Source: Bacteroidota bacterium
GTDB taxonomy: Bacteria > Bacteroidota > Bacteroidia > Chitinophagales > Chitinophagaceae
Direction of reading: 5' to 3'
Length of the DNA: 64,000 nt
Assembly (NCBI GenBank): GCA_024640255.1
Contig: JAHEFI010000047.1
Span: 80,689-144,688 of the forward strand
A program made the translations under genes and the position numbers. The notes below the pieces were generated by a model. It did no database searches. It was not told where the DNA came from and saw only the letters and a program-made list of their open reading frames with translations. Positions 62,715 to 64,000 of the stretch are shown one piece after another. The first letter of the stretch is position 1. Each line of letters starts with the position of its first letter.

Positions 62715-64000
62715 TTGTCAGCACCGGTATTATTAATAACCCCGCCATTTACACAACTGAATACACCGTATCCAGCAACTGCTTATTTGAAAGGATTTTT
62801 TAATACCAAAAACATTTCATCTGTACAGGCCGATTTTGGTATTGAAGTGATTTTAGCCTTATTCAATAAACAAGGACTTCAGCATTTATTTGAAACTATT
62901 GAACAAAAAGAAATCATCTTATCTGAAAATGCATCAAGAATAATTGCATTAAAAGATAAGTATATACATACCATTGATCAGGTAATTCAATTTTTACAAG
63001 GAAGACAGAATACCTTAGCGCATAGTATTTGTACTAGAAAGTTTTTACCTGAAGCCAATAGATTTAACCAGATAGATGATTTAAAATGGGCATTTGGTAG
63101 TATGGGTAAATTAGATATGGCTAAGCATATTGCTACATTATATTTGGAAGACCTAAGTGATTTGATTCAAGAAACAGTGGACGAGCATTTTGGATTTAGT
63201 AGATATGCAGAATCATTAGGTAGATCAGCCAATCAATTTGATGAATTATATGAAGCTTTGCAACAAGCTTATACCTTTATTGATGAAATTTTAATAAAAA
63301 TAGTATCAAAGAGAATCGAAGAGACTAATCCAAAACTAGTTTGTTTATCAGTTCCTTTTCCTGGTAACTTATATACTTCTTTAAGATGTGGACAATGGAT
63401 TAAAAAACAATATCCAAGCATTAAAGTAGCAATGGGTGGCGGTTTTGCCAATACTGAATTGAGATCTTTAAGTGATAAAAGGGTTTTTGAATTTTATGAT
63501 TATATCACTTTAGATGATGGAGAAGCACCTTTAGAAGTATTAATTAATCATATCGATGGTAAAGAAACCATTGAAAATATGAAACGTTGTTTCACACTTG
63601 TTAATGGTGAAGTAGCTTATATTAATAATAGTTCTTGTGCAGATTATAAACAAGGGCAGGTAGGCACACCAGATTATACCGGCTTATTATTGGATCAATA
63701 TATTTCAGCTATTGAGGTAATCAATCCCATGCATAGTTTATGGAGTGATGGAAGATGGAATAAATTAACCATGGCACACGGATGCTATTGGGGTAAATGT
63801 ACTTTCTGCGATATCTCTTTAGATTATATTAAAAATTATGAGCCTTTAACTGCTGGAATATTAGTGGATAGAATGGAGGAACTCATTGCTGCGACAGGAG
63901 AAAGAGGTTTTCATTTTGTAGATGAAGCAGCTCCACCAAGTTTAATGAAGGCATTAGCTATTGAAATTATCAAGAGAAAATTAGTAGTGAGCTGGTGGGC
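62715..64000 (+). CDS. B12-binding radical SAM protein (partial, runs off window)
   Basis: Open from a TTG at 62715 (the only start after an in-frame stop) to the window end, about 428 residues. The ORF track missed it because it is incomplete. The N-terminus LLITPPFTQLNTPYPATAYLKGFF is typical of cobalamin-binding radical SAM enzymes. A region like LVCLSVPFPGNLYTSL and GGGFANTELR follows, then the radical SAM cluster GCYWGKCTFCDI, spaced C-x4-C-x2-C. Substrate unknown. The C-terminal part is outside the window. Confidence 0.85.
   Translation, partial: MSAPVLLITPPFTQLNTPYPATAYLKGFFNTKNISSVQADFGIEVILALFNKQGLQHLFETIEQKEIILSENASRIIALKDKYIHTIDQVIQFLQGRQNTLAHSICTRKFLPEANRFNQIDDLKWAFGSMGKLDMAKHIATLYLEDLSDLIQETVDEHFGFSRYAESLGRSANQFDELYEALQQAYTFIDEILIKIVSKRIEETNPKLVCLSVPFPGNLYTSLRCGQWIKKQYPSIKVAMGGGFANTELRSLSDKRVFEFYDYITLDDGEAPLEVLINHIDGKETIENMKRCFTLVNGEVAYINNSSCADYKQGQVGTPDYTGLLLDQYISAIEVINPMHSLWSDGRWNKLTMAHGCYWGKCTFCDISLDYIKNYEPLTAGILVDRMEELIAATGERGFHFVDEAAPPSLMKALAIEIIKRKLVVSWW

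Overview
The window is AT-rich chromosomal DNA from a member of the Bacteroidota, most likely a Chitinophagaceae/Sphingobacteriia-type bacterium. This is judged from gene content, not from a database search. The evidence is a SusC/SusD pair, a hybrid two-component system with a periplasmic sugar-binding domain, two proteins with type IX secretion C-terminal sorting tails, a fused MoaC-MoaB protein, SHD1 and YHYH domain proteins, and mostly SD-poor starts.

Layout. (1) 1-5.6 kb is a mobile-element module: three small minus-strand genes, a large replication-type protein (primase-polymerase-like N-terminus plus SF2 helicase) behind a two-hairpin leader, a repeat-rich non-coding stretch with paired palindromes, and a compact tyrosine recombinase. 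(2) 5.8-16.4 kb is an unusual restriction-modification locus: a WYL regulator, a methyltransferase-TRD-histidine-kinase fusion, a receiver-domain protein with an unknown output region, then hsdM, hsdS and hsdR. HsdS carries a 12-bp tandem repeat in its central linker. (3) 16.5-20.5 kb holds unknown accessory genes, a Fic protein lacking the motif histidine, and a gene remnant. (4) 20.5-31.5 kb is a fructan utilisation locus: hybrid two-component regulator, MFS sugar porter, SusC, SusD and a GH32 fructosidase. (5) 31.5-32.5 kb is a junction with a 5'-truncated PiT phosphate transporter, the 3' part of a tRNA-Met(CAU) gene with its terminator, and a cluster of short hairpins. This looks like the distal end of an integration event. 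(6) 32.5-51.7 kb has chromosomal metabolic genes: secreted adenosine deaminase, Crp-like regulator, saccharopine dehydrogenase-like protein, YqgE, GNAT, two tandem secreted phosphoesterases, PEBP and YHYH proteins, amidohydrolase, DUF1593 protein, PQQ dehydrogenase, and an AraC/aldo-keto reductase/esterase/cupin group. (7) 51.8-62.1 kb is a molybdenum hydroxylase with its own maturation and molybdenum cofactor pathway (2Fe-2S and Mo subunits, cytochrome c, XdhC, MocA, MoaA, MoeA, TSUP permease, MoaD, MoeB, MoaE, MoaC-MoaB), nearly all on the plus strand with overlapping or closely spaced genes. (8) The right end has a plug-domain protein and the start of a B12-binding radical SAM enzyme that runs off the window.

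The strongest candidate for an undescribed system is the 5.8-16.4 kb locus. A soluble two-component phosphorelay seems to be built into a type I restriction-modification operon, with the kinase physically fused to a DNA methyltransferase and a target-recognition-like domain. Its function is inference; the domain order is read directly from the translations.
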